Source of the DNA: Hirudinaria manillensis
Lineage: Eukaryota > Annelida > Clitellata > Hirudinida > Hirudinidae
Assembly: GCA_034509925.1 (NCBI GenBank)
Contig: CM067536.1
Span: forward strand, 5,403,501 to 5,467,500
Direction: 5' to 3'
Length of the DNA stretch: 64,000 bases
Part shown: one piece after another, positions 24,401-34,709 of the stretch
How the letters are laid out: each line of letters begins with the position of its first letter
Numbering within the stretch: position 1 is the first letter of the stretch
The notes under the pieces: model-generated
Databases searched by the model: none
What the model was told of the DNA's origin: nothing
The model's input: the letters and a program-made list of their open reading frames with translations, nothing else
Program-made: the position numbers and the translations under genes

Positions 24401-26565
24401 TCAGCAGTGACATAACACAAATGTAAAATATAAATATACATAAAATATTTTACAGAAATCAATAACAAATTGGAAAAGACATTCAGACCCAGGATGGCAC
24501 AGAAGAGGCTCTTATACTGAGGGAACCTGAAGACATCGGCTTGAATGATTTTCCAGCCATTGTCTTCATCTTCCAATCCATCATCATCCTGGAGATTGTA
24601 ACGTGCAAAATCCTTTCTCAGAATCCTGGCCTAGTCAAAATGTAAATTCAACGATTCTATTTTTGTTAATACTGAATATTCAGAAACATGGTTTGTAATG
24701 TAACACATCTAAGATTGTGTTTTCCCAAAAATAAGATTCTCTTACATTAAATCCTGCTCCAAAATAGGCAATATGGTTTAATTTTGGGGTTTTTCCACAT
24801 TAAAATCTAGAGCTTAAATCTATTTTTCACAACAAATGATGTAAACATAATTTCCCAATAAATATCAAAGATAATTATACATTTAATTATGAAAACGTCA
24901 TCGTTATATCTTAAATTTTCAACATAAAAATTTTCAAACTAACCAATATTATGATAACAAAAACTGACAGCAAGAATACCAAGATCATGGAATTGACAAT
25001 GGACAGCCAATGAACCTGTCGTTTGTAAAAATTGATAACATTACTAACAATATTCAACATTCGTAACTAAAGAATCCTGACTTAAAGTTAAAGTCTAAAT
25101 AAATTATTTTAAAAAATTAAATTGAAATTAAATTATTTAAAAAAAAATTATCAAAAAGGAAAACATAAACCTCCAAGTTGTTAGTGAAGAACGAGGACTC
25201 CTTGGCTTTCTTCAATCTCTCTTCTCGTTTCATTCTTAAAACAACGTAAACATGAGAACGTATTCTCCAAATACAATACAAACAACGATGTTTCAGAAAC
25301 TAACAAGGAAGACGTCCATTTGACACCATAGGTGAAGTTTATCACGAGAGGATATTGAGTCACCTCGTCCAAACTTATCTTTGCATTCAGAGATTCACCG
25401 ACAGAAATATTGGCAAAGACGATCTGAAATTGTTAAATGATTTAAACATTTTTTTTAAATTAATAAATACTTTAATACTTTAATAAACAAAACAAATCAC
25501 TCCCACACAACGCGACACTCAGCCAGCTATGCATCCATACAGATTCAACAAAGCATCAGTTAATCACTCAATTTAAGTTAATTAATAATTTAAGTTATTA
25601 AATTAAGTCATCAAATTAACATCAACTAACTTCGTCGTCATTGTACTCGAAGTGGAATTGATGATGAGTGAAAAATGAAATAAAATGTTTGTGGGGCACA
25701 TAAGGACCTTCCTGTAGATCTCCAATGAAACCTCTTACTGGTATCTCATCTGAAAGCATGTCAATATTTAAATTCTTTTAATTCAATTAAAATTTTTACT
25801 TAACAAATCTATTAAATGGAATATTAGAACAGCTTAAATAATAAAATAAAAAAATGCAGTAGAAGCAAGAACTGTCATGTCAAGTCAGGCACGAGTCAAG
25901 AGGACAATTAAAACACTTCTCAACATTAATTGGAGATAAGAGCATTTACTAATATTATTGCTTATCAACATGCAACATAGTCCCCACTCACCAATAACAA
26001 ATTCAAAGTAGTATAAATCTTCAATGGCCTCCTTCAACTTATCTACATCTTCTTTCATTAATGACAGCATACACAAAGACTTCATTTTTTCATTCACTAT
26101 GATGCAATATTTATTTCTTAGAAACAGGCTTTAATAAATAATTTAAAGTCATCACCTCCGAAACGTATCTTGTATTCTGAAAAGGCCATTCTGTCTCCAT
26201 CGAGTAATTCTCCAAGAGTTAGGGACCTACGCTTTATCTGGACAGTGCATATTACTTTGGATTATGAAAAATAATCTACTTTAATTATTACATTTAAAAA
26301 GCGTTTACTTCTTTCGGCCGGCAAACTGGTAGTTCGTAATAATGATATGTTTCGTGAGGATTGTGATATGGTCCGACTTTATTAACGTATACATCAACCT
26401 GATTTTACAAGAACAATCACAAATTGCAGCTATTTTGACAATTTCGTAACTTTGAGGCTTGGGACAAAAAAACGACATTACCTCATCATTTTCCCTGTAT
26501 TTATTTGCTGATATAGTCCATATACAACCAACCAAGCAGACAGCAAAACACCTAAGTATTGCCAT
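21474..26565 (-). CDS. TM9SF1: Transmembrane 9 superfamily member 1 (nonaspanin), 15 exons, 594 aa
   Basis: Exons: 26482-26565, 26309-26398, 26156-26237, 25992-26096, 25631-25749, 25284-25423, 25171-25234, 24944-25015, 24489-24630, 24028-24153, 23761-23853, 23526-23636, 23274-23436, 22724-22915, 21474-21675 (1785 nt). Signal peptide [20 protein letters not shown], then the lumenal nonaspanin domain ([14 protein letters not shown], then [19 protein letters not shown]). Nine membrane spans begin at [20 protein letters not shown]. Subfamily signatures: [60 protein letters not shown], and a C-terminus ending YIYMNIKMD, whose last residues match the KxD/E Golgi-retention motif. These match TM9SF1 rather than TM9SF2-4. 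It acts in endosome/Golgi membrane protein trafficking. The exon 6/7 boundary is the least certain. It is divergent from archease. Confidence 0.95.
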
Positions 26566-27364
26566 TTTATTAACGGAACGGACTTCCGGTGAAAAACAAC
26601 ATATGTTGGAAGGTAGAAATTTAACAGTCATCTCTGATGACTACTTCTATCAGACATTATCAACAAATTTACCGCCGCCACCATTTTGTCTTCCATGGAA
26701 CGTTACATTTCGTGATAAATAAAACATTCAAAGCAAATCTCTAATGGATGCACTTCTAAGAGTCGCACCTCATGAAGTACACTGATCACTAAACATTCTC
26801 ATAAAAATCTCAATCTAAAAAATTCATTGGACTTTCTTTGGGTTTGTCCAAGTTTAATTCAACTGTCTTAGTTTAATTTGTAAATCCGAAGTCGAGATCG
26901 AAATTTTTGGATATACTCGTTCTTAAATTACAACTGTAAAAATAAAAATTATAACGTCTTCTCTATTACATAAATTTGGATCCAGTATTTCATTCGCTTC
27001 AATTAAAAGTTGGGATTATATAATTTTTTTAAAATGGTTGAAACTTTCTTTTTTTGCACAATAAAAATATTCCATATATATCTTAATGATTATTTTGATA
27101 TTTACATAAATTTGAACGTCATGGAAATAATTCATCAGTATGCAAGATAAACTAAATTTGTACATTATATAATATTATTTATAATATTATAAGCTTATTA
27201 AAAAAAATTCAAAATAGCATTAGGCCATAAATTATTTGCTATAAACTTAAGTTTTAGTATTTAAAAATGAATTCATAACAAAGTCGATTCGAGAGGGGTT
27301 GCACAACATTACATCCGTTGAAATCCAGTTGATATCACCGAATTTGTTGGTTAAACCGCTGAAT
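26566..27364. promoter_or_regulatory. Divergent promoter region of TM9SF1 and archease
   Basis: 800 bp between two divergent start codons, very AT-rich. It must hold at least the core promoters; no specific element is assigned. Confidence 0.35.
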
Positions 27365-28707
27365 ATGAGTGACTTCGAAGATTACAGTGAAGAGGGGAAC
27401 TGCAACCAACCCCCTCTAAGGAGTTTGGTTGTTCCTGGTACCAAATATGAATGTGAGTTTAAATCATGCCGCATGTCTTCGTACTTGAATTTAAAGATTT
27501 TGTTTACATATTTTAGATCTTGATCACACAGCAGATGTACAGTGAGTAGGAGTTTTTTTTAAATATGCTATATCTCGCATATTACATAACAAGTGATGTT
27601 TTTAATTTCAGGATACATTCGTATATCCTTTATCCATTTTTAATGAAGTTTATGCATATATTTTGTAATTAAATATAGAAGATATTTTCTTTAACTTATG
27701 TAACACGGGGTGACACTTTGCAAGAGGCTTTTGAACAGGTAAGTCATTTTCATCAATATTTTTTCTTAAGGCTATACTCCCTGCTTTACAAATGTTATCA
27801 ACCTTTACCTTAGTCTAAATGTTATTAAGAAATTTTGAGTGAATGTGCATTACAATGGTTATCTATACATATTTATACATTTTTTTAATGAAAGTGATAC
27901 ATAAACTCAACTGGTGTTCAGAAATTTTGACCTTTACAAATTCAGGCTGCAGAGGCCATGTTTGGTTATATGACAGAGATAAACAAAGTTGATGCTACAG
28001 AAGAGCAAACAATTGAAGCAGAAGGTTTTAATTGATTTATTATAACTGTTAATTCAAACAACGTTTGATGTTGTCTCATCTCTTTGATAACTTCTCAGAT
28101 TTTAAAATGATCAATTATTTGATATTTGCAGGAGACGACTTGCAGTCTCTGTTGTTTCATTTTCTGGATGAATTTCTCTTCTTATTCTCTGCTGAACCAT
28201 TTTTTATTGCCAAAGTATGTTTCACTAACACTGTAATAGTTTGCAATTTGTTAAAATTTCTTACTTATTCCCCCAGAAAGTTAAAATAACTGAGTTTGAC
28301 AAGGAGAACTTTAGAATTAAGGCTACAGGGTTAGAAATAAACAATTTCAAAATGTTTCTATGATTTAATTATCAATTAGATATTGAGATTGATATGAATT
28401 TAGTGTATTTTTGAAATTTCTTTGGTTGGTTGGGCATGAGAAATTTGAATTTCTTTTTTTTTTGTCAGGTATGGAGAAATGTTTGACATCGCAAAGCATC
28501 CTCAGGTTGGTGGTTACAGCTTGTTTTTGTTGTTGATAGGTTGTTGTTGTAGCATTGTGGGTGTTAGTAAAATGGATAGGAAGCCAAAGAATGTTACATT
28601 GTGTTCTTAATTTGTAACAGGGTACTGAAGTGAAGGCCATCACATATTCCAATATGCAGGTGTATGATGACGATAGACATGAAGTTTTTGTCATCATTGA
28701 CATCTAA
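27365..28707 (+). CDS. ZBTB8OS: Archease (ZBTB8OS), tRNA-ligase cofactor, 9 exons, 164 aa
   Basis: Exons: 27365-27452, 27517-27541, 27612-27622, 27707-27738, 27946-28024, 28132-28214, 28277-28329, 28469-28505, 28621-28707 (495 nt; human about 167 aa). Archease activates the RTCB tRNA ligase (guanylylation and turnover) in tRNA splicing and XBP1 splicing. Family signatures: EYLDHTADVQIHSWGDTL, EAFEQAAEAMFGYMT, GDDLQSLLFHFLDEFLFLFS, YGEMFDIAKHPQGTEVKAIT and the terminal VFVIIDI. The metal-binding Asp residues of DHTAD and the terminal IDI are present. Exon 3 is 11 nt long and the next intron has AT-AC ends (see finding). That reading is the only one restoring the conserved HSWGDT. AATAAA follows at about 28758. 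Confidence 0.95.
27623..27706 (+). other. AT-AC U12-type (minor spliceosome) intron in archease
   Basis: 84-bp intron starting ATATCCTTT, an exact match to the AT-AC U12 5' consensus, and ending CAC. A U12-like branch site TTCTTTAAC lies about a dozen bases before the 3' end. Removing it joins TCG T to GG GGT and gives His-Ser-Trp-Gly-Asp, the conserved archease motif. No GT-AG alternative keeps the frame. Confidence 0.88.
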
Positions 28708-29041
28708 TTGGCAGCGTTTTTGTACAATTACTGTGATATTATTTGGATTAACTTTCAAATAAAACTCGTTCAAAGATATTTGATTCCATCAATTATTTAT
28801 TTATTTATTATACAAATTCAAGTGGTCTAGATTTTAAACATTGCAACATCTTAAATTCATGCAATAAAATTCTAAAAAATGATGACTTGGAGGCCTTCTT
28901 CATACATGTCAACAACAACAAATACCAAACATAGCTGGAGAATTACAAATCTATGGCAATTGTCAATACATACTATGGACAATGATACGATTTAGAGTTG
29001 GACTTGAAAGTTAACAAACAAGAGGCTGCCTGACAAGCATC
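28708..29041. other. Convergent intergenic region
   Basis: 3' ends of archease and the TRIM-NHL gene, with AATAAA near 28758. Nothing else seen. Confidence 0.5.
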
Positions 29042-32000
29042 TTAGGCGAGGTACTGAAAGAATTTGACAAGGCCGTGTTGCTCGGCAACAATCAATCTCC
29101 CAAACTCATCGACTATCACGGCCTGTGGCCACTCGATGCCATCTGACTTTCCCACGATGGTTTTGATCAGCCTTCCCTCTTCAGATAGCAGTACCACTCT
29201 GTTGTTCCAAGTATCACTAATGATAATGTGGTTGTACCTGAAATGAATGTTTACTTGTTGTATAAATTCAATTGAAATCAATAATATCAGGGATTCTTGA
29301 ATACAAGATAATATTTAGTAGTGATGATAAGCAGGGTCTTTTGTTACGATGATACGTTGGTATTGGGCTTATTAATGGAGTGACATGCTTAAAGGAAGAT
29401 AATGATAAAGATTAAGTGAGAAAGAAGATTTGAAGTGATACCGACCTGTCTGAACACACTCCATAAGGATGGTCGAGTTGTCCATTTCCAGATCCTCTCC
29501 CTCCATATTGTTTCAAGAAGCGGCCTTTGCTATCGAAGATTTTCACGACATGTTGCTTCCAGTCGCTGACGACAATGTTGCCGTTGGGGCAGCACGTGAT
29601 GTATCCTGGAGCTTCGCACATGATCGGAAAGTTCCTAACTTTCCCGCCATCTTCATCCAGGACTATCACCTCACCAGACATCCACTCTGTTACCAGTATT
29701 TCTCCAGAATCGTTTTGTGCCAATCCGACTGGTTGTTTCAGGCGATCGTTGAAAATCCCGACGAATCTGCCATCCAGTCCTAACAACTTCAAATCTTTCT
29801 CATCCTTGACTAGGATGAGTTCAGAATTCTTTAGAAAGAGACATCTGTTGGGAGACTTGAGATCGGCAGCCTCGTCCGAGAGCACCCTCAGTATTCCTTC
29901 GTGATTGAAAACCTTTATTCTCTTGTTTTCTCTGTCTGTGACAATGATGTTGTTGTCGTTATCTAGACTGATGTCACAGAGTGCACATTCCTTTTCGTCG
30001 TGAGTCCATTTAGCAGAGAAAGCTCGTGCTGCCACAGGCATGCTTCGGGACATAGCCTCTCCTTCAAAAGTCAGCTCGCCAAAGAGCTTGGCGATCAATC
30101 TGTCATCTCCGTCTTCGGGCTCGAGAGCAGCCGAAGGATTGAGCCTTGGTTCTTTCCAGGCAGGTGGCATGGTATCCACGGGCGTTTGGAAATCCTCCAA
30201 CCGGGATTTCACCTCCTTGCTCATGGAAACAAGTTCCTCTGGCCGGTCAAAACTTAGAAGAGCCTCGGAGAATGATCTAGCAGAAACGGCAGCCTGAAGT
30301 CTGTTTTTGCATGCCTCGGTTTCGGTGACAATGTCTTTACGATGCTCTTTTGACATCTCTTCGACTTGAGCCAAAATATTTTCTGCATAATGTTGAATTC
30401 TTCTCACCACGGTCCCCACAACCTTAAAATCAAATTAGTCTTATTGTTTGTTTTAATTGAGTAAAAATTAATAATTTGATATGTATAAATGTAGAATAAT
30501 GGCAAACACCTCTTGAGTTCTGTCATTGATTGCCTTGTGTAGCTTTTTCCTCAGTTGGATGGTGGCTTTTTCTTCAGCTTCCAAGTTTGCAATTTTTTCA
30601 GCTGTGGAGGTTATGAACTTCTTAGCTGAAGGCAATAATGTCCTGCACAATTTAGAAGATTTTTGAATTTCTTTGTTTTTAACTTAGAAAATTATAGTTC
30701 ATTATTTTTTTTTGTGACGAAAGATCTAAGGTTTTTGTCCCAATTTCTCTGATTAATAGATGCTTTTGGATAAATGCATGTAGGAAATGAATTTATGAAA
30801 TCTTATTAGAGTTCACACAGTCAATGCATTTATGAAAAAGATTGAGTTAATTTAATAACCAAGAAAATGTGACATTGCAGAAGTTTTAAATCATGAAATG
30901 TAGTGGAAAGTTTAACTTGCTTGATGTATTTGGCTTCTTTCTTGGCCTGGTTTGTCAACTCAACTGCTTCATGCTGGTCATGAGCAGGAGTCGTTTTGCA
31001 AACAGTGCAAATTGGGGCCTGGCACAGAGGATCACAGCAGTACAATTTCAGTGGTTCACTGTGCTTGCTACAAATCAGAGGCTCAAATTTTTCCTTGATC
31101 AGTTCATCATATTGGCCATTCTCTAGTTCCTCAGGACTCACTAGGTGATGGTCTTTGGTCATTTTAACCTGGATGAGAAGTGGTGCAATAGCAATGGTGA
31201 TATTATTTATTCTTGAATATTATTTGTAATTTCATTTAATATGAAGCTGCTATTTGAAAACAGGTTGTATAAAGTGATGCTAAAAACTAATTAATTAAAA
31301 AACTGTTAAACCATAAATTTTAAGGTTATATTAGAAATGTTTAGGTTAATGTTTATTTTCTTATGTTAATGTTATTCATGGATAGTTTTTGCCAAATTAA
31401 GGCATGTCAAATAAAGACAATTACTTTGCAGAATCTTTTGTTGGACATTTACCCATCAACTAATCAGATGTAATTAGTAAAATGTTCTAGTAACAAAATA
31501 ATTAAACAAACATGAAATATAGCTAGGAGGGTTATATTCCTGCAAGACATTTCAATAAATTGCTCTTTTGCCATGCCAACAGTCCAGCTTATAACACTCA
31601 TGTGGAACCTAAGTAATGTCGTGATTTATAAATCTCCAACACCCTTACAAGTAATGGCATCCTCTAGATCTAACATAAATATACAAGGAAATCAAAGCCT
31701 TATTTAAGATACGAATCAATGACAACAACCTTGGCATGCATGGAGCAGCATTGGTTGCAGAGCCAATCGGTGCATTCAATGCACTTCTTTCGAGCAGGTC
31801 TCCCACTTTCGCATCCTTCGCATTCCTGGTCGTCGTCCAAGGTCTTGCTGTGATAAAACTCCTGCAGTGTGACCAGGAAAATGTTGCTCTTCATGGCTCT
31901 CACACCTCGCGCTGGCACGACGCACTGGGTTTTGCAGATGGGACATAGGAATGCTTCCCCTGGCCCGATACCGTTTTCGGTGAGATTGGAATCCAAACAT

Positions 32001-32116
32001 TCGAAACAGAAGCTGTGCAGACATGGCAACAACTTGGGCTGGTTATACTCCTTCATGCAGCACGGACAGTGAAGGAAATCATCGAAGTCCTCGCCGTTCT
32101 GACCATTGCTCGCCAT
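29042..32116 (-). CDS. TRIM-NHL protein (RING, two B-boxes, coiled coil, NHL beta-propeller), 646 aa
   Basis: Exons: 31730-32116, 30921-31168, 30510-30642, 29446-30422, 29042-29237 (1941 nt). RING finger at residues 18-66 (CPCCMKEYNQPKLLPCLHSF ... CPICKTQC), B-box 1 at about 98-128 (CEGCESGRPARKKCIEC), B-box 2 at about 150-195 (CSKHSEPLKLYCCDPLCQAP), coiled coil at about 205-330, and NHL repeats from about 385 to the end (NIIVTDRENKRIKVF, GEILVTEWMSGEVIVLDEDG, GNIVVSDWKQHVVKIFD, IIISDTWNNRVVLL, RLIVAEQHGLVKFF). No filamin/IG domain is seen between coiled coil and NHL, unlike TRIM2/3/71, so the layout is nearer TRIM32. It is a predicted E3 ubiquitin ligase or RNA regulator. Intron 2 uses a GC donor. 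Its first codons and 5' flank were copied into the neighbouring RNA-gene array. Confidence 0.9.
30643..30920 (-). other. GC-AG intron in the TRIM-NHL gene
   Basis: Donor AA|GCAAGT (G at 30920) matches the strict context of GC-AG introns. The GT two bases further on gives the wrong phase and a stop in exon 3. With GC the join reads AKYIK-TLLPSAKKF. Confidence 0.7.
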
Positions 32117-32797
32117 TTTCCAACGCTAGTTCTTTGTTTTAAATTAGTTTTTATGAAGAAATGGATTATCGTTTTAAAGGAAGTTAAATATTCAAAATAA
32201 CGAAATGACACAACAGACAGATAAATTAATTTCGATCGAAAATGCTGAATAACGAATTGTTGTGATTATCAGCAGGTAGAAAGTTCAGGTGATAATTAAT
32301 ATGGCTAAAGGTATTTTATTAAACATACCGCGACATTTAAAAAATTCTAAATAAAATCGTTTCGTTAATTTCAAACAAATAAAAAATTTCATTCATATAT
32401 ATCCTCATAAATATATCTTCAAATATGGTGACTGAAATAACAAAATGGACATATTTGAATTCATCAGCAATATTTACAAAAAACCAAAACATTGACATCA
32501 TTGAAATAGAACAGGGATAATGAATACAATTATATGAAGACAATCTAGAACTGAAACGACCCAGCGAGAGGCAGCAGAAGTTATCTTTCATTTGAAAGAA
32601 ATGCAATTTGGAAATGAAAGAGGCAATGCATAGTGAATTTGTCATCCCTGAGATGCGGCCTTTCACGAGTTTATTTGAATGAATGAATGAATAACGTGTG
32701 ATAATGATTCGTAAAATGAAGAATTATACTTACTCTAGAACTGACACGAAGCAGAGAGAGGCAGCAGAAGAAGTTATCTTTCATTTAAAAAAAATAA
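32117..32797 (-). promoter_or_regulatory. 5' flank of the TRIM-NHL gene, source of the array spacer
   Basis: Upstream region of the TRIM-NHL start codon, leading into the 3' flank of the first U3 copy. Near-copies occur in every array spacer (for example 34915-35600). Contains the palindrome TTTCGATCGAAA near 32234, which is kept in the copies. Which part initiates transcription is not known. Confidence 0.6.
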
Positions 32798-32989
32798 ACC
32801 AGTCGGATAGCGATTCTCACCTCCCCACCCGTCTGAGACGGGAAGGAGCGTTCATCGATGGGAGGAGCAGTGGACGTCTTCGTTTCCAAAGACGGCCAAA
32901 CCACGCCAACCATTCCTCGCGCTCAGTGAGAGACGCCGGGACTCGTCATCCTGGTTTTGGTACCAGATTCAGTGTTGACTGACGTCCTG
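32798..32989 (-). pseudogene. U3 snoRNA copy, 5'-truncated (array edge)
   Basis: Keeps boxes D, C, B and C' but homology stops at 32989, removing about 40 nt including boxes A' and A, which pair with pre-rRNA. The break joins directly to the upstream flank of a U1 unit (TAGTGTTGATTTCTAG), so it has lost its promoter too. Likely non-functional. Confidence 0.8.
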
Positions 32990-33105
32990 TAGTGTTGATT
33001 TCTAGTAATAAAATTTTAAAAGATCCTGCATACTTTGAAACCAATTAAAAATTTATAGGAGAATTATATCGAAACTCAAATTGAAATGTTATTTTTATTT
33101 AATGA

Positions 33106-33252
33106 GCCGGGAAAGCGCGAACGCATCTCCCTAGACGCAAAATTAATGCGCCCGAGTTACACCATTTGATGTAATCGCAGGAATCAACCACGTGTGGTCT
33201 CCTCCTGGGTGATTCGCCTTCTTGATCGCGTCTCACCTGCGCCAGGTAAGTT
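33106..33252 (-). ncRNA. RNU1: U1 spliceosomal snRNA, copy 1 (reference copy)
   Basis: Read on the minus strand. 5' end AACUUACCUGG pairs with 5' splice sites (canonical AUACUUACCUGG, here one base different at the very 5' end). Helix H: CGCAGG with CCUGCG. Stem-loop 1: CGC-GAUCAAGAAG-GCG, the U1-70K loop with one change from GAUCACGAAG. Stem-loop 2 is reduced to ACCACACGUGGU and lacks the U1A loop AUUGCACUCC. Stem-loop 3: UUACAUCAAAUGGUGUAA. Sm site: UUAAUUUUGCG. Stem-loop 4: GAUGCGUUCGCGCUUUCCC, nearly identical to other animals. Length is about 147 nt against about 164 in human; the deficit maps mostly to stem-loop 2. Exact ends are inferred by alignment to known U1. Confidence 0.93.
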
Positions 33253-33310
33253 AAATTTACGAGGCAAGGTAAACTAGGTTTATGCATCCACCCGAAAAGA
33301 CTATATGGTG
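33253..33310 (-). promoter_or_regulatory. U1 upstream promoter (representative unit)
   Basis: Relative to the U1 start at 33252: CACC at -55 to -58 and GGATGCATAAACC at -26 to -38. The U3 gene has CACC at -56 to -59 and GATTAATAAAACC at -22 to -34. Matching spacing in otherwise different flanks suggests a shared snRNA promoter (PSE position plus TATA-like element). Inferred from two gene types only. Confidence 0.5.
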
Positions 33311-33421
33311 TTGATTTCTAGTAATAAAATTTTAAAAGATCCTGCATACTTTGAAACCAATTAAAAATTTATAGGAGAATTATATCGAAACTCAAATTGA
33401 AATGTTATTTTTATTTAATGA

Positions 33422-33568
33422 GCCGGGAAAGCGCGAACGCATCTCCCTAGACGCAAAATTAATGCGCCCGAGTTACACCATTTGATGTAATCGCAGGAAT
33501 CAACCGCGTGTGGTCTCCTCCTGGGTGATTCGCCTTCTTGATCGCGTCTCACCTGCGCCAGGTAAGTT
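33422..33568 (-). ncRNA. RNU1: U1 snRNA copy 2 (SL2 variant)
   Basis: Private change in the remaining stem-loop 2 (CACACGCGG instead of CACACGUGG), shared only with copy 22. Confidence 0.9.
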
Positions 33569-33737
33569 AAATTTACGAGGCAAGGTAAACTAGGTTTATG
33601 CATCCACCCGAAAAGAGTATATGGTGTTGATTTCAAGTAATAAAATTTTAAAAGATCCTGCATCCCTTGAAACCAATTAAAAATTTATAGCAGAATTATA
33701 TCGAAACTCAAATTGAAATGTTATTTCTATTTAATGA

Positions 33738-33884
33738 GCCGGGAAAGCGCGAACGCATCTCCCTAGACGCAAAATTAATGCGCCCGAGTTACACCATTTG
33801 ATGTAATCGCAGGAATCAACCACGTGTGGTCTCCTCCTGGGTGATTCGCCTTCTTGATCGCGTCTCACCTGCGCCAGGTAAGTT
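33738..33884 (-). ncRNA. RNU1: U1 snRNA copy 3
   Basis: Canonical 5' end. Confidence 0.9.
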
Positions 33885-34054
33885 AAATTTACGAGGCAAG
33901 GTAAACTAGGTTTATGCATCCACCCGAAAAGAGTAAATGGTGTTAATTTCTAGTAATAAAATTTTAAAAGATCCTGCATATTTTGAAACGAATTAAAATA
34001 TTTATAGCAGAATTTTTTGGAAACGCAAATTGAAATGTTATTTTTATTTAATGA

Positions 34055-34201
34055 GCCGGGAAAGCGCGAACGCATCTCCCTAGACGCAAAATTAATGCGC
34101 CCGAGTTACACCATTTGATGTAATCGCAGGAATCAACCACGTGTGGTCTCCTCCTGGGTGATTCGCCTTCTTGATCGCGTCTCACCTGCGCCAGGTAAGT
34201 T
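34055..34201 (-). ncRNA. RNU1: U1 snRNA copy 4
   Basis: Canonical 5' end; last U1 before the first full U3. Confidence 0.9.
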
Positions 34202-34477
34202 AAATTTACGAGGCAAGGTAAACTAGGTTTATGCATCCACCCGAAAAGAGTATATGGTGTTGATTTCTAGTAATAAAATTTTAAAAGATCCTGCATACTT
34301 TGAAACGAATTAAAAATTTATAGCAGAATTATATCGAAACGCAAATTGAAATGTTATTTTTATTTAATGAATGACGTGTGATGATGAATCCTAAAATGAA
34401 GAATTATACTTACTCTAGAACTGACACGAAGCAGAGAGAGGCAGCAGAAGAAGTTATCTTTCATTTAAAAAAAATAA

Positions 34478-34709
34478 ACCAGTCGGAGAGCGATTCTCAC
34501 CTCCCCACCCGTCTGAGACGGGAAGGAGCGTTCATCGATGGGAAGAGCAGTGGACGTCTTCGTTTCCAAAGACGGCCAAACCACGCCAACCATTCCTCGC
34601 GCTCAGTGAGAGACGCCGGGACTCGTCATCCTGGTTTGGGTCCCAGAATCAGTTTTGACTGACGTCCTGGCGAAACCATCTATAAAGATGATCCCTGGAA
34701 GTATGACTT
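34478..34709 (-). ncRNA. SNORD3: U3 box C/D snoRNA, copy 1 (reference copy)
   Basis: Read on the minus strand, about 232 nt (human 217). The 5' domain AAGUCAUACUUCCAGGGAUC continuing AUCUUUAUAG matches boxes A' and A (human ACUAUACUUUCAGGGAUCAU). Then hinge, box C' GGAUGACGAGUCCC (34618-34632; yeast UUGAUGAGUCCC), box B GAGCGCGAGGAAU (34590-34604; human GAGCGUGAAGCC), box C AUCGAUGAACG (34529-34540; human AUUGAUGAUCG) and 3' box D region UCCGACUGG (human UCUGAGUGG). U3 guides early 18S pre-rRNA cleavage in the nucleolus. Box D reads CCGA rather than CUGA. This copy and those at 43423 and 51102 have CUCCGA where others have AUCCGA. Ends are inferred by alignment. Confidence 0.88.

Noticed and set aside
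28365..28703. 112 aa minus-strand ORF over the archease 3' exons
   Set aside because: Antisense to the last archease exons; no recognisable domain.
33106..33260. Spliced-leader RNA gene (a CAGGTAAGT donor-like motif in each repeat)
   Set aside because: The motif is on the opposite strand and is simply the complement of the U1 5' end ACUUACCUG. The Sm site and stem-loops 3 and 4 identify U1.
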